Position numbers and translations under genes: made by a program
Shown: positions 54,898 to 64,000 of the stretch, one piece after another
How positions within the stretch are numbered: position 1 is the stretch's first letter
Layout of the letters: every line of letters starts with the position of its first letter
Notes under the pieces: model-generated
Databases searched by the model: none
What the model saw: the letters and a program-made list of their open reading frames with translations, nothing else
Told to the model about the DNA's origin: nothing
Source of the DNA: Pieris napi
Taxonomy: Eukaryota; Arthropoda; Insecta; Lepidoptera; Pieridae
NCBI RefSeq assembly: GCF_905475465.1
Contig: NC_062247.1
Span: forward strand, 7,502,001-7,566,000
DNA length: 64,000 bases
Reading direction: 5' to 3'

Positions 54898-55064
54898 TAT
54901 TAGCAAAACATTTTTTTAACAATTTATTTGAAAAAAAAAAACATTTTTATAAAATATACGAAGTCTATTGCTACATAATTTTAAATATTTGTTAATAAAT
55001 AAAAACTAAAACTGTTGCATACACGTTGGTTATATTATTCATAGTTGGCGCCATTTAGCAGATT

Positions 55065-55170
55065 ATAAGAATACTTGACAACTGTCACAGGCGACATTTG
55101 ACATTGGCAAATTAATGACTGACATGTGCATGGGTATTGGGTGGCTACAACTGACAACATAGTACTCAAA
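55065..55170 (+). promoter_or_regulatory. TGACA/TGTCA-rich block upstream of the sulfotransferase
   Basis: Within about 100 bases are TTGACAACTGTCAC, ACATTTGACATTGG, ATGACTGACATGTG and AACTGACAAC, an unusual density of the same pentamer on both strands. It lies about 260-370 bases upstream of the ATG, where a promoter is expected. No binding protein is claimed. Confidence 0.35.
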
Positions 55171-55430
55171 CGTCACAACATCAAATCTCAAATCCTTCAA
55201 ATGTAAAATGACAAAGGCATTCAGAATTCAGATTTCACGCAAATACCTATGGCGTTAGAGGTGCAATGCGGTGTTTTTATGGAAGCCCAAGCAAGAATAT
55301 CGTGATCAAAATGAACAATAAAACTTTAACAAAATGATTTTATGTGCAAGTTAGCGTGCTCGAAATAAAAAAAATATTTATGATTCTTTGTGAAGTTTAT
55401 CAGTGATAATTTTCGTTGTTTTTAATAGTA

Positions 55431-56128
55431 ATGTTGCGTCGAGTTAACTTTTACTCAATATGTATCGCGTTCGGGCTCAGTGTTCTATTAATTCTTGCTG
55501 GAAGTCGGTATACAGATAATACTTATTACCGTCCATCCCCTGAAAGTCACAGAATTATTGAAATTAATATACCACAACAAACTCCCACTAATCCCGATGA
55601 TAGCTCTCTGAATATTGCTACAATCATGGAAAAAACACGATATAAAATTAAAATTGAATTAGAAAACTATAACTTTACAGTCTCGAGCGTGAAAAAGCTT
55701 GAAGACTTAATAATGGAGTCCGGTGGACAACCTTTAAGAAGTATAATTATATCTACTTGGCGATCAGGTACCACATTTTTGGGGGAGGTGCTTAATTCTG
55801 TACCTGGAAATTACTATCACTATGAACCTCTTCTAAATTATGAAATTATACAAATTAGAGGTTCTCCTTACTCAGACAAAGCCTTAGAAACAATCACTAA
55901 AATGTTAAAATGTGATTATAATGGTATGGATGAGTATTTTGAGTATGGTAAAACGCATTTACACCAATTCAGTCATAATACAAGATTGTGGGACCACTGT
56001 AAATATAGGAAGGAATTGTGTTTAGATGCTAACTTCACCTCAAAGTTTTGTAAACTCTTTCCTTTTCAAAGTATGAAAATAGTTAGAGTCAGGTTACACC
56101 TTATACAACAGTTACTGGAGAACAAAGA
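55431..56128 (+). CDS. Sulfotransferase exon 1 (anchor, stem, 5'-PSB loop)
   Basis: Residues 1-232. MLRRVNFYSICIAFGLSVLL begins the signal anchor. The exon ends at donor AAAGA|GTAAGT, phase 2. A TTG 15 bases upstream is in frame but is not a plausible start. Confidence 0.9.
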
Positions 56129-59100
56129 GTAAGTATCTCATATGTAAAAGGTCAGGGCTGATGCCAATTATAAATAAATATTGTAATTAACTATCAACAT
56201 TTTTTAAATTGTTGTAAAGGTCATTTAATTCAATGTTTAAAAACCTTGAACTGGGTTGCTCATTTATTACATGTGGTAGAGAGATGATAAATACCTTACA
56301 CTTTATTGTTATTGGCTACTAATAGATTATTACATTTCAGGCTTAATATTAAAGTGGTCTTATTGATCCGAGATCCTCGTGGAGTGATGCAGTCCAGACA
56401 GCACCGTAACTTTTGCCAACCATCCCCTGATTGTTGGAAACCAGAGTTGTTATGTGCTGATATGATCAGTGATTATGTTGCAGCTAGCCGGTTAATTAAG
56501 CTTTATCCTGACAGAATTATGTAAGTTAATACTACTCTTTCTTAAGTTCTCTCAAACTCAAATTTTGGTATTTGGAAGTATTAATGTATGCTATTAGCTA
56601 CTAATACTGGAATCTACTGAAATAAAATAAGGGTAAATAATGTATAATAAATTCATGCGCACAATAAGAGCACAAATTTAGGCAAAAAAGTGAAATGCAA
56701 AAATTACTTTGGAATTATCTCTGATGCTATAATAATATACAAAGACCTTGGTTATAAAAAAGTGAAGGCTACATACTTTTGCTCAGGGATAATCAATGAG
56801 TATATTTAGGGATAGTTATTATAAACAATACAGCCGTGTTGTCAAAAATATGTTTTTAACATTTTTTCTGCCACTACTAACATAAGATTAAAAAGCGCAA
56901 GAAATCTTGGCATTTTTCCAAAGCATTTGAGATTGCAGCTACACTCCATGAAGAGTGTAAACCAATTGTGCCGCTGGGTGCAATTAAAGAAAGTAGAACA
57001 AGTAATTCTATGCAGAGTTTATAACTGTAATTATTCACGCGGCCTTGTATCAGTTATGCCGCGGTTTTAATTATTTTCTTCAATAGGATAAATCTAAGAT
57101 TTTATCCTTTAAGTATCCATCCATGCCATCTTCAGATAATAATTTTTTGATTGACTTTAGGGAATTCAATTAATTCATTTTGAATATACATTTGAAGTGT
57201 TGACGTTAAATAATTTCCTATACGATAGGATAAAACCTCAATATTTTTTTGTTTGTACATTCAGGATTGGACTGTGAACAAATTAACACAGTTTCAAATG
57301 TGTGTAATTATATAAATGGTTTTCTGCAACAGAATAATTTATTTATTTTAAAAGGCACACTAACGAAAAAATAATCACTTACCGAGAACACACAACATAC
57401 AAAAACGTAATACGTGCAATGTGCATCATGCAGGGAAACATTACAATGATAAAAATACATTAAAAATAAAAGACAAACTAGATTAAAGTAACTAGACAAA
57501 TGTGCAATTTAAAAAAAAGAAGTTTTACTACTGTTATTAGTATTATTAATTCATAGCCCAGAAATGCGTAAAAAAGAAACACTTCCGCGCGTTACAGACG
57601 ATCTATTTAAGGGGCCTTTAAAATAAAGATAATTAAAATCAATTGAAGGGAAGCATTATCGATATAGTAAAATAATATACATGTCCAGAAATGCGTGGTT
57701 TGGGTAAGCTGTTGAAACCGATTTTTATGAAAACTGGACTATATTTTTTTTACACAATAAAAGGATGAAGGAAGAAGCCTATCAAAATATTATAAAGATA
57801 CATAATAGTGCGTTACGTTATCTCTATTGTGATACCTTGAGTTGCAATATACCCCATTTTAACATCACCAGAGAAAGGATCATCTTAAAATGACTTGTTT
57901 CCAAGAAATTTGTAGATACATGCTACACGAAATTTAGCACACGTATTTGAAAGCATAAATATATCACCACGCGCAAATATTCCCAATTCTAACTAAAAAA
58001 TTGAAACCGATAACTTCCCAAGTAGGTTAATTACCAATATTTGTACTGAAACGCAGAATTAAATATAATAAATTAATTAAGGTTAATTTACCTGCATGTA
58101 ATATACCGTTATTACGGTAGTTCGTATAATAATACTGTTACTTGTTGGTACTGTAAATGTTATAAATATTTAATTAACTAATACGTTTATTCCAGAGTAC
58201 AGAGGTATGAAGAGTTAGCATTAGATCCAAACAGTACCGTGCCTAGTCTTCTAAAGTTCCTAGGAATCAGTCCAACAACATCTGTTGAAGAGTTTCTTCT
58301 CTCACATACTAATGTTGAAGTGTCTGGTGTCAGTTCCACGTTCAGGGTGTCCCGCGAAGTGCCTTTCAAATGGAGAAATGTTTTAAATTACAACTTTGTT
58401 GAGGATATACAGGTGAATTAATTATTTAATATCAGTGAATTGTTGAATTAGCTTGTTGTATTGGGAGTTTAATGGCCGTTGTGGTTTTGGGAGTAATGTT
58501 ATGCGTTGTATGTGGGGTTTTATTTAAATTTATTTCCTATTCTTATTTAGTTTTTAAATTATATGACTAATAAAATATTCAGCGAAGACAGGTTTCTATC
58601 GTGTTTCTTAAACAGATAACTTTCTTTTCCTTGAAACAACTCCATGCTCAAAACGAAGTATGTTTTGTTATAAATTCCTTTATATAAACATATAACGGTT
58701 ACTTATTAAAAATAAGTCCAATTGCACCGTTTTAACTGAAGTACTCATTCTCTTTTCTTCATAGAAAATAAATACAAATAATAAATAAAAGAGAATAAAT
58801 ACCATTTCACAGATAACGGCTGAGGTTGCGCAATTAGACTAATTTTGCGTTATATAATAATATAAACTATGCAACAGATAAAAGTTCTTATTCGACACAA
58901 ATTATGTATACGAGATATAATAATAGTTTTTTTTTTATGAGAATTGATCACTCTATCATGATTAATATTTCGATAATTTACCATTGAAAAGAGAAGGCGA
59001 AGTATCTCGACCACAACGCAAATTGGTCCCTTGTACAACGATGCGATATCTATCGTGTATCGGTCATTAATTTTATCATTTAACAATAAGTGCATTTGTT

Positions 59101-60251
59101 AATCTGATCTGATTTGTTATCTGTAAGTATTTCCTTACATGTAATTGTTATTAAGATAATATGTATACATGTATTATCTCGGACCTTAGTAATCGAATAC
59201 GTATAGCAGTGTGAATGCCACAGTTGTTAACTGATGTTTTGGAAATTAGGAACATCTTTTCATTAGGAACAAGTTATATCGCTAAACATGCACGTATTAA
59301 TGAATTGACTAATGTACAGTACATTGTTTTAAAGACAACAACGACAAACCACGTAATTTAATTATTTTTATTAAGGATCTATTGGCTATCAAAGCTAGTT
59401 ACAGAGATTGAAGGTTAAAATTCAGAATCGAAAATCTCACATGTGGCAAAGGCTCGGCAAGCCTAACTAACATGATTATTATTAAATATCATTTATTCAT
59501 ATAGGTAACTTAATTTACACTTATAAACGTCATCAAAAAAATAATGGTTCTAAATTTACATCTACTGCCAGTTCTCAAATGCGTAGAACGGACGAGAAGA
59601 GTTTTTTAAATCGCTGAGCTTTTATCTTGCATTAGGCATCACATCTTTAAGCAATTAATAAATTTAAAAAATATAAAACCTATAGAATGCATCAATAACG
59701 CCACTAGACTAGTATGTTGCGTGATAATTTATTTTTAATTAGGCAAGTAAGTGATCTGTGCCTTTTCGTGGGGAAATGAGTTACGCATACCTTCCCGCAG
59801 CACGGTTGCCTCGTGGTGAAGCTTTATGTGGGACTCGCTGCTGTGCATACCCACTAAAACCCCACGTCGCCACCAGCAATAGCTATCATGACACGGTATC
59901 AGCGTAGCCTTGTTCGCATCCCGTCACGCGATCAGAGCTTTCTGTGCTTGACGTCAGGTCATGAGACATGCCGGTTTCCTAACGTTTTCCTTCACCATAT
60001 GAGTGTTAATTGCCCACATAGAATGTAGTTGGCATCTCTAGTTTGACAGGTGCTCTCTCATGCCAAAACTGCTCACAATTTGTATGCACGTGACATTTTA
60101 TTGACGGCTTTAGTTAATAAAGTATAATTTCCATTTTCAGTTGGTATGCAAAGAAGCGTTAGACCTTTGGGGATACAAGCTGGTGCACAATGCAACGCAT
60201 ATGATCAGTAAGGACTTTAATCCCTTGGCAAATTACACATTGATGCAGTAA
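55431..60251 (+). CDS. Golgi carbohydrate 6-O-sulfotransferase (CHST1/3/5/7-like), four exons, 401 aa
   Basis: This is a PAPS-dependent enzyme that transfers sulfate to C6 of Gal, GalNAc or GlcNAc on glycans in the Golgi; the acceptor sugar cannot be told from sequence. The joined exons are 55431-56128, 56341-56520, 58196-58412 and 60141-60251 (1206 nt, all GT-AG, phases 2, 2, 0). Residues ~7-24 form a type II signal anchor. The 5'-phosphosulfate loop is IIISTWRSGTTFLGEVLNS (R111, S112, G113, T114), followed by YHYEPLL. The 3'-phosphate motif is KVVLLIRDPRGVMQSR (R243, D244, S251). VQRYEELALDP and the C-terminal VCKEALDLWGYKLV are also family hallmarks. Length matches the vertebrate family (about 390-410 aa). 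The start is the ATG at 55431, which sits directly before the anchor. Confidence 0.93.
56341..56520 (+). CDS. Sulfotransferase exon 2 (3'-phosphate binding motif)
   Basis: Acceptor TTACATTTCAG|GCTTAA completes a Glu codon; donor ATTAT|GTAAGT. It holds LLIRDPRGVMQSRQHRNFCQ and CADMISDYVAA. Confidence 0.9.
56521..58195 (+). other. Sulfotransferase intron 2
   Basis: 1675-base GT-AG intron with short frames only and no recognised repeat. Confidence 0.7.
58196..58412 (+). CDS. Sulfotransferase exon 3
   Basis: Acceptor TTTATTCCAG|AGTACA completes an Ile codon; donor ATACAG|GTGAAT, phase 0. It encodes IVQRYEELALDPNSTVPSLL to KWRNVLNYNFVEDIQ. The downstream Trp-Arg is conserved in the family. Confidence 0.88.
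59496..59621 (-). repeat. LINE-derived 3' end repeat, copy 4 of 5 (minus)
   Basis: ATAGGTAACTTAATTTACAC, then AAATTTACATCTACTGCCAG and GCGTAGAACGGACGAGAAGA, the reverse complement of the 10843 family. Confidence 0.65.
59965..60080 (-). mobile_element. tRNA-derived SINE, minus copy (decayed)
   Basis: ACATGCCGGTTTCCTAACGT, TTTCCTTCACCATATGAGTG and TTAATTGCCCACATAGAA match the reverse of the SINE body (CGTGAGGAAACC...GGCATG). The head is barely recognisable around TGCTCTCTCATGCCAAAACT. Confidence 0.55.
60141..60251 (+). CDS. Sulfotransferase exon 4 (C-terminus)
   Basis: Acceptor TTTCCATTTTCAG|TTGGTA; 36 residues then TAA. It encodes LVCKEALDLWGYKLVHNATH, with the Cys and Gly-Tyr typical of the family's last helix. 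Confidence 0.88.
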   Translation: MVCKEALDLWGYKLVHNATHMISKDFNPLANYTLMQ

Positions 60252-60540
60252 CATTTTCATTGATGTAGAGGTGATAAACGCGAACCATTCTTTTAAGGTT
60301 AGTATTATATGAATTTGAACTCACTTCTTCTGAACGAATATTGAGTCTAAGAGATCTTTCAGAGTCGAGAAGTATGACTCCTGTTGGTCAAAAGATGATT
60401 CATATTTATCCCTTAATCTCTTCCGAATCTTACCCTAGTTGCCGGTCCCTCACGATGCTATCCTTCACCATACGATCAAGTCAATTGCTCGGTAACAAAG
60501 CGAAATATTGGTTGAAATCATTATATTTGTCACATGTCAC

Positions 60541-60660
60541 ATGATTGTCAATATAAAAAATGTTTCTAAATTTATATTTACTGCCAGTTCTCAAATCATG
60601 GTTGTAGAACGATCGAGAAGACTGGCTAATAAATAAACTTGCGGTCACTTTCTGAGAATA
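60541..60660 (-). repeat. LINE-derived 3' end repeat, copy 5 of 5 (minus)
   Basis: AATTTATATTTACTGCCAGT, then TCTCAAATCATGGTTGTAGA and CGATCGAGAAGACTGGC, the reverse complement of the 10843 family with more changes. An AATAAATAAA just beyond it (60628-60637) could serve as a poly(A) signal for the sulfotransferase. Confidence 0.6.
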
Positions 60661-60789
60661 ATCATATATTTTAATAGTAATTCTGACATAGATAATAAGC
60701 AATTAAAAAATATTTTTAATCAGTAACATAATTATTATTGGCAAGACTGTTTCATTATTACTTGAATTATGCGTTGTATAAATTTGATT

Positions 60790-61355
60790 AACTGCCCGGC
60801 GAACTTCGTACCGCCTAACAATTAACGAATGTCATGTTACAGATTAGTTGAACTTTATTTATGAATTTATGGAAGTACAATCAAAACCGTTTACGACGAC
60901 ATCGTTTAGAACAACATACCGGTTACATTGACCAAAATCAAAGGTCCCGGCTGAATTCTATTGTATTAGGTTTTTAATAACAACGTCATCGGCCGTTACG
61001 ACTATCGGTTTTTACGACCAAATATGAGTAGTCCCTTCGATGTCGTTATAACAGATTTTGACTGTAATACTCATAGTATATACAAAATAAATATTAAGTT
61101 CACTTCTGTCACTGAATTGCAGTACACTACGTTACAAACTTTATTTAAATACGTGCTTCAATTTGAGGAGAGGGTGAACATTAAATGTTTGACACTTACG
61201 AAACCCATGAACATTTTGTATTGTACTAGTTTCTCTTTATTTTTGTATTATTCTATTCGGGCGCCGCAGATACAACAAATCAAACTATGAAAATCAGTCC
61301 AACCGTTCTCGATGTATAAGTGTGAACAAACCCGGCTTCGTTTTATATATTAAGA
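60790..61355 (-). mobile_element. Helitron-like element, minus orientation, 3' end damaged
   Basis: On the minus strand it begins A|TCTTAATATATAAAACGAAG, continues CCGGGTTTGTTCACACTTAT, and ends with the hairpin GGCGGTACGAAGTTCGCC followed by GGGCAGTT, where the expected CTAG is lost. Length about 566 bases. Most of the interior is not recognisable. Confidence 0.6.
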
Positions 61356-64000
61356 TATTAAATTGATATTTATCAAATAATGTCATACACGATGATAAGC
61401 GTTATAACGCTATCTTGCCAAAAGCGGCTTATCATTCAATAAAATGTCGTAAACAAAAACACTTTCAAAATCTAAGTAGGGCTAGAAATGCTCTTATACA
61501 AGGACATATGCAAATTTAAGACAAATTAATAAAACAATACTTAAACATCTTTTATAACTAAAAAGATTGCTGAAACTGTGACTCTCTTCAACACAGCGTC
61601 ATGACAATTTCAGAGAAAGAGATGAACATATGATTTACATACATCCTTTCTCGATAAATGGATTCAAAAGTACCTAAGATTGAAGCGTTTAGCATTTATA
61701 AATTGTCTCCAATTTCTCATTAGTATTTTATGTTTTTCAGGTTTGATTTCTTCACTGAGGACTTCCTTCATTCCACTTAAGGTATTCGAATCATATCAGT
61801 ATTATTTCTGTGAGTTATCATTTTCATTGGAAACATTTTAACGGATTTTTACACCAAAAGGTTGGTTTGGATAATTGGTCAATTGTAATGACGATATAAA
61901 ACAAAAGCGCATATAAAAAAACCATAGCATTTTTTAATTAAAATGTAATTAAGAGAAACACCACGCATCTTTTGTGCTTAAAACTATATATACGAAATAT
62001 GGTTCTTCATTCCTGTATTAACTAATATTAGTGCCTTTTCACACGATAATAATACGCACGTGGACTTAAAGCGTTATAATTTTATGTAAGAGAAATTTGA
62101 TAGCCGCTGTGAAGTCATATTTAAATTTCTATTAACTGTATAGTGCCGTCATGAACAAAGATTTAGTTAACTTAAAAATATTTTCGATTTATTAGCGTTA
62201 TTTCTGATTATATCGTATAAATACTCAATTTGAAATTTTTGTATTTCGTGAAATGGACTGAAAATTAATTGCCATAAGGTAAAAGTGGCAACTGGTATTA
62301 AGTTTGTTATTTTCTTGTTTATAATTTAAATCTTAAATATAGACGAATGACAATTCTTTAGGTTATATTATTATATTTGCTGTCATTTATAAGATCAATA
62401 TTCACAGCGGGTACTGAGTTGCCTTATACGGCTACTGCCATTGCAATTATACACAATCATTGCCGAACATTTAGTCATATACATCACACTTTAAGGGCTA
62501 ATGTCCAATTAGGGTAGTTATTTTATAGTTTATTTAATGGTAACGAACAAATTAAAGTTCTGGTTGTGTGAAACACCATAGGTGTTGAATATCAAAACGT
62601 AAAAGATGGACCATGTAGGGGTAAAATTGCTTGATAGTGTAGACGGTTAGTTTAGCAATTTTCACCTCTCAAAGCTGAAGTACACTGGCGATAATGTCAA
62701 TTGTCAAAAGTGACAGCAACAGATTATAAATATAAATTTTAATATTTCAGCTCGTGCAATAATTGAAATTGTCTTGAATCGTTTTATTCTATCAGTTTTT
62801 ACGTTTATTGAGATTATAGATAATAATAGATGCCGTTTATTAATTAAGACAACAATATTTGTGCCTCGTATAAATGTCGCCAGAGTACTTTGGTTAATGT
62901 TTAAGGCTTAGTCTACAAATAATTTTAGCACTCACGGAATTGAATATTAATGCTTCCAATGTAGGTGTTTTATTGTAGTTTAGATATATTAGATCGACAT
63001 ACATAAATTTTGACTGAATACCAAATACTCGACGGCAACTGTACTATAAGAAGGAAAATAACTGTCACAAGTCATGCATATCATATCTTATTTAAATGAC
63101 TATGCGGATATATTGTTTTATCTATGGACCGGGGCTTTTGTCTTGCGCTTCCATACATTTGAAATGGTCAAGTGACCATGCGTCACCTTTTGCTCAACCT
63201 TTTGAACTATCGAATTTGAGGATAGTAAAATTATTACACAGTTGATATAGCCTTAGGGAAGATTCATCCTCAAGTATGTCAAAAACGTGTTGAATTTTGA
63301 CAGATTGGACATTCTCGATACTTAATAACGTTCATTGAGTGTGTCAAAAGTAGAAACATTTTTTTTTAAATGAATAATGCGCGGTAAAGCTCTTTCACTA
63401 TCAATCCTCAACTGCTTTGTTATCATGGCCGCTATAGGAATCATATATTTTACTTCTAGTGAATAAAAGAAGTGTTTAAGGTTTATAGAACGTCTCCTAA
63501 AATGGTACACTAAGACATTCCAGACCTTAACTAGTATATAAAGTATTGAAGCGCAAAACAAAATCATTGGTTCTTGCTAGTCACAGATTAAAAAGCGATT
63601 GTATACAAATGAATTTTTACAAGCAATTAACGATGCCTTTTTAAATTTGGAAGGGGACTTATGTAAATGTAATCTCCGTCCAGAAATTGCGTAAAACTGT
63701 TCCTGCTGAACTAAAAATAAATCAATTTGCAGTAGGTGCTATTAGGTAACATTCTGTTGAAGCTTTTGCTGAAAATAAGAATTTGGAAGGAATTGACAGG
63801 TTACGTTTCGTTGACAGGGACGTGTCACCGAAAGCAAGAAATTGAGTACCGTTAATTGTTTTGTTTTAAAGAGAATTACTGAAAGATCTCTCTATATTAA
63901 TGCAAAAAAGAGGTTTACTATTATATCTGAATCGATTGGACAAAAATATGGCAGAATTTATATTCCTAAAAAATATTGATAAAATTTCGCGGTGTCACCA
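61356..64000. other. Non-coding DNA to the right edge, nothing firm
   Basis: A possible 41-base splice-flanked segment at 61741-61781, a TGTCAATTGTCAAAAGTGAC block near 62696 and a 35-codon open stretch near 63580-63690 were examined and not accepted as genes. Confidence 0.4.

Larger units (their letters stand above)
58413..60140 (+). other. Sulfotransferase intron 3, with repeat insertions
   Basis: 1728-base GT-AG intron holding a minus-strand LINE 3' end repeat (59496-59621) and a decayed minus-strand SINE (59965-60080). Confidence 0.7.

Noticed and set aside
61741..61781. 41-base segment between TTTTTCAG and AAG|GTATTC
   Set aside because: It could be an alternative last exon, but entering from sulfotransferase exon 3 (phase 0) gives an immediate TGA, and the real last exon at 60141 is well supported.
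63582..63692. 35-codon open stretch SQIKKRLYTNEFLQAINDAF...
   Set aside because: It looks protein-like but I could not tie it to a family, start or splice site. Neighbouring frames suggest at most a decayed fragment.
1..64000. CRISPR array, bacterial operon or viral genome
   Set aside because: No regularly spaced repeats, no Shine-Dalgarno-led operons and no viral structural or replication genes. All firm genes are spliced insect genes.

Overview
This is a window of AT-rich insect nuclear DNA, almost certainly from a lepidopteran. The evidence is spliced genes with GT-AG introns, tRNA-headed SINEs, several short non-autonomous Helitrons (5' A|TC..., 3' hairpin plus CTAG|T), a jockey-type LINE, and the dispersed 'GGCAAACGGGCAGGAGGCTCACCTG'-type repeat familiar from moth and butterfly genomes. 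There is no sign of prokaryotic or viral organisation. Family names rest on recognising motifs by eye; no database search was run.

Layout: (1) 1-1387 is the 3' part of a jockey-like LINE with an open reverse transcriptase frame, 3' UTR and poly(A), running in from the left edge. (2) 2905-3205 is a remnant of a second LINE. (3) 5341-24368, minus strand, is a six-coding-exon glycosyltransferase-49 gene of the B4GAT1 (beta-1,4-glucuronyltransferase 1) group, rebuilt here as 510 aa with every exon junction in phase. A 5' UTR acceptor lies at 24546, and the most upstream exon may lie as far away as ~44.0-44.4 kb. (4) Its ~14.5 kb coding intron holds SINEs, a nested hAT-type MITE, Helitrons and, on the opposite strand, a 50-codon membrane smORF at 14565-14717 with a well-placed TATA box. 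(5) 24.5-52.4 kb is mostly transposon-rich non-coding DNA with Helitrons, a 280-bp MITE, a Harbinger-like MITE nested in a SINE, and composite repeats. (6) 52572-54802, plus strand, is a compact cluster of ATP synthase subunit g-like exons. One first exon can feed, in the same phase, either of two successive terminal exons (97 aa or 194 aa). The second of these has an ATP-synthase-g-like head and a very basic histone-H1-like tail. A separate three-exon gene (137 aa) follows with a normal subunit-g C-terminus. (7) 55431-60251, plus strand, is a four-exon Golgi carbohydrate 6-O-sulfotransferase (401 aa) with both PAPS-binding motifs. (8) 60.3-64 kb is repeats and unannotated DNA.

How the genes relate: two Golgi glycan-modifying enzymes (a glucuronyltransferase-like enzyme and a sulfotransferase) flank a cluster of mitochondrial subunit-g paralogues whose shapes suggest specialised, possibly germline, expression. 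The most unusual items are the subunit-g-like cluster, with its alternative ends, H1-like tail and paired X-box-like motifs upstream, and the small membrane ORF with its own core promoter inside the glycosyltransferase intron.
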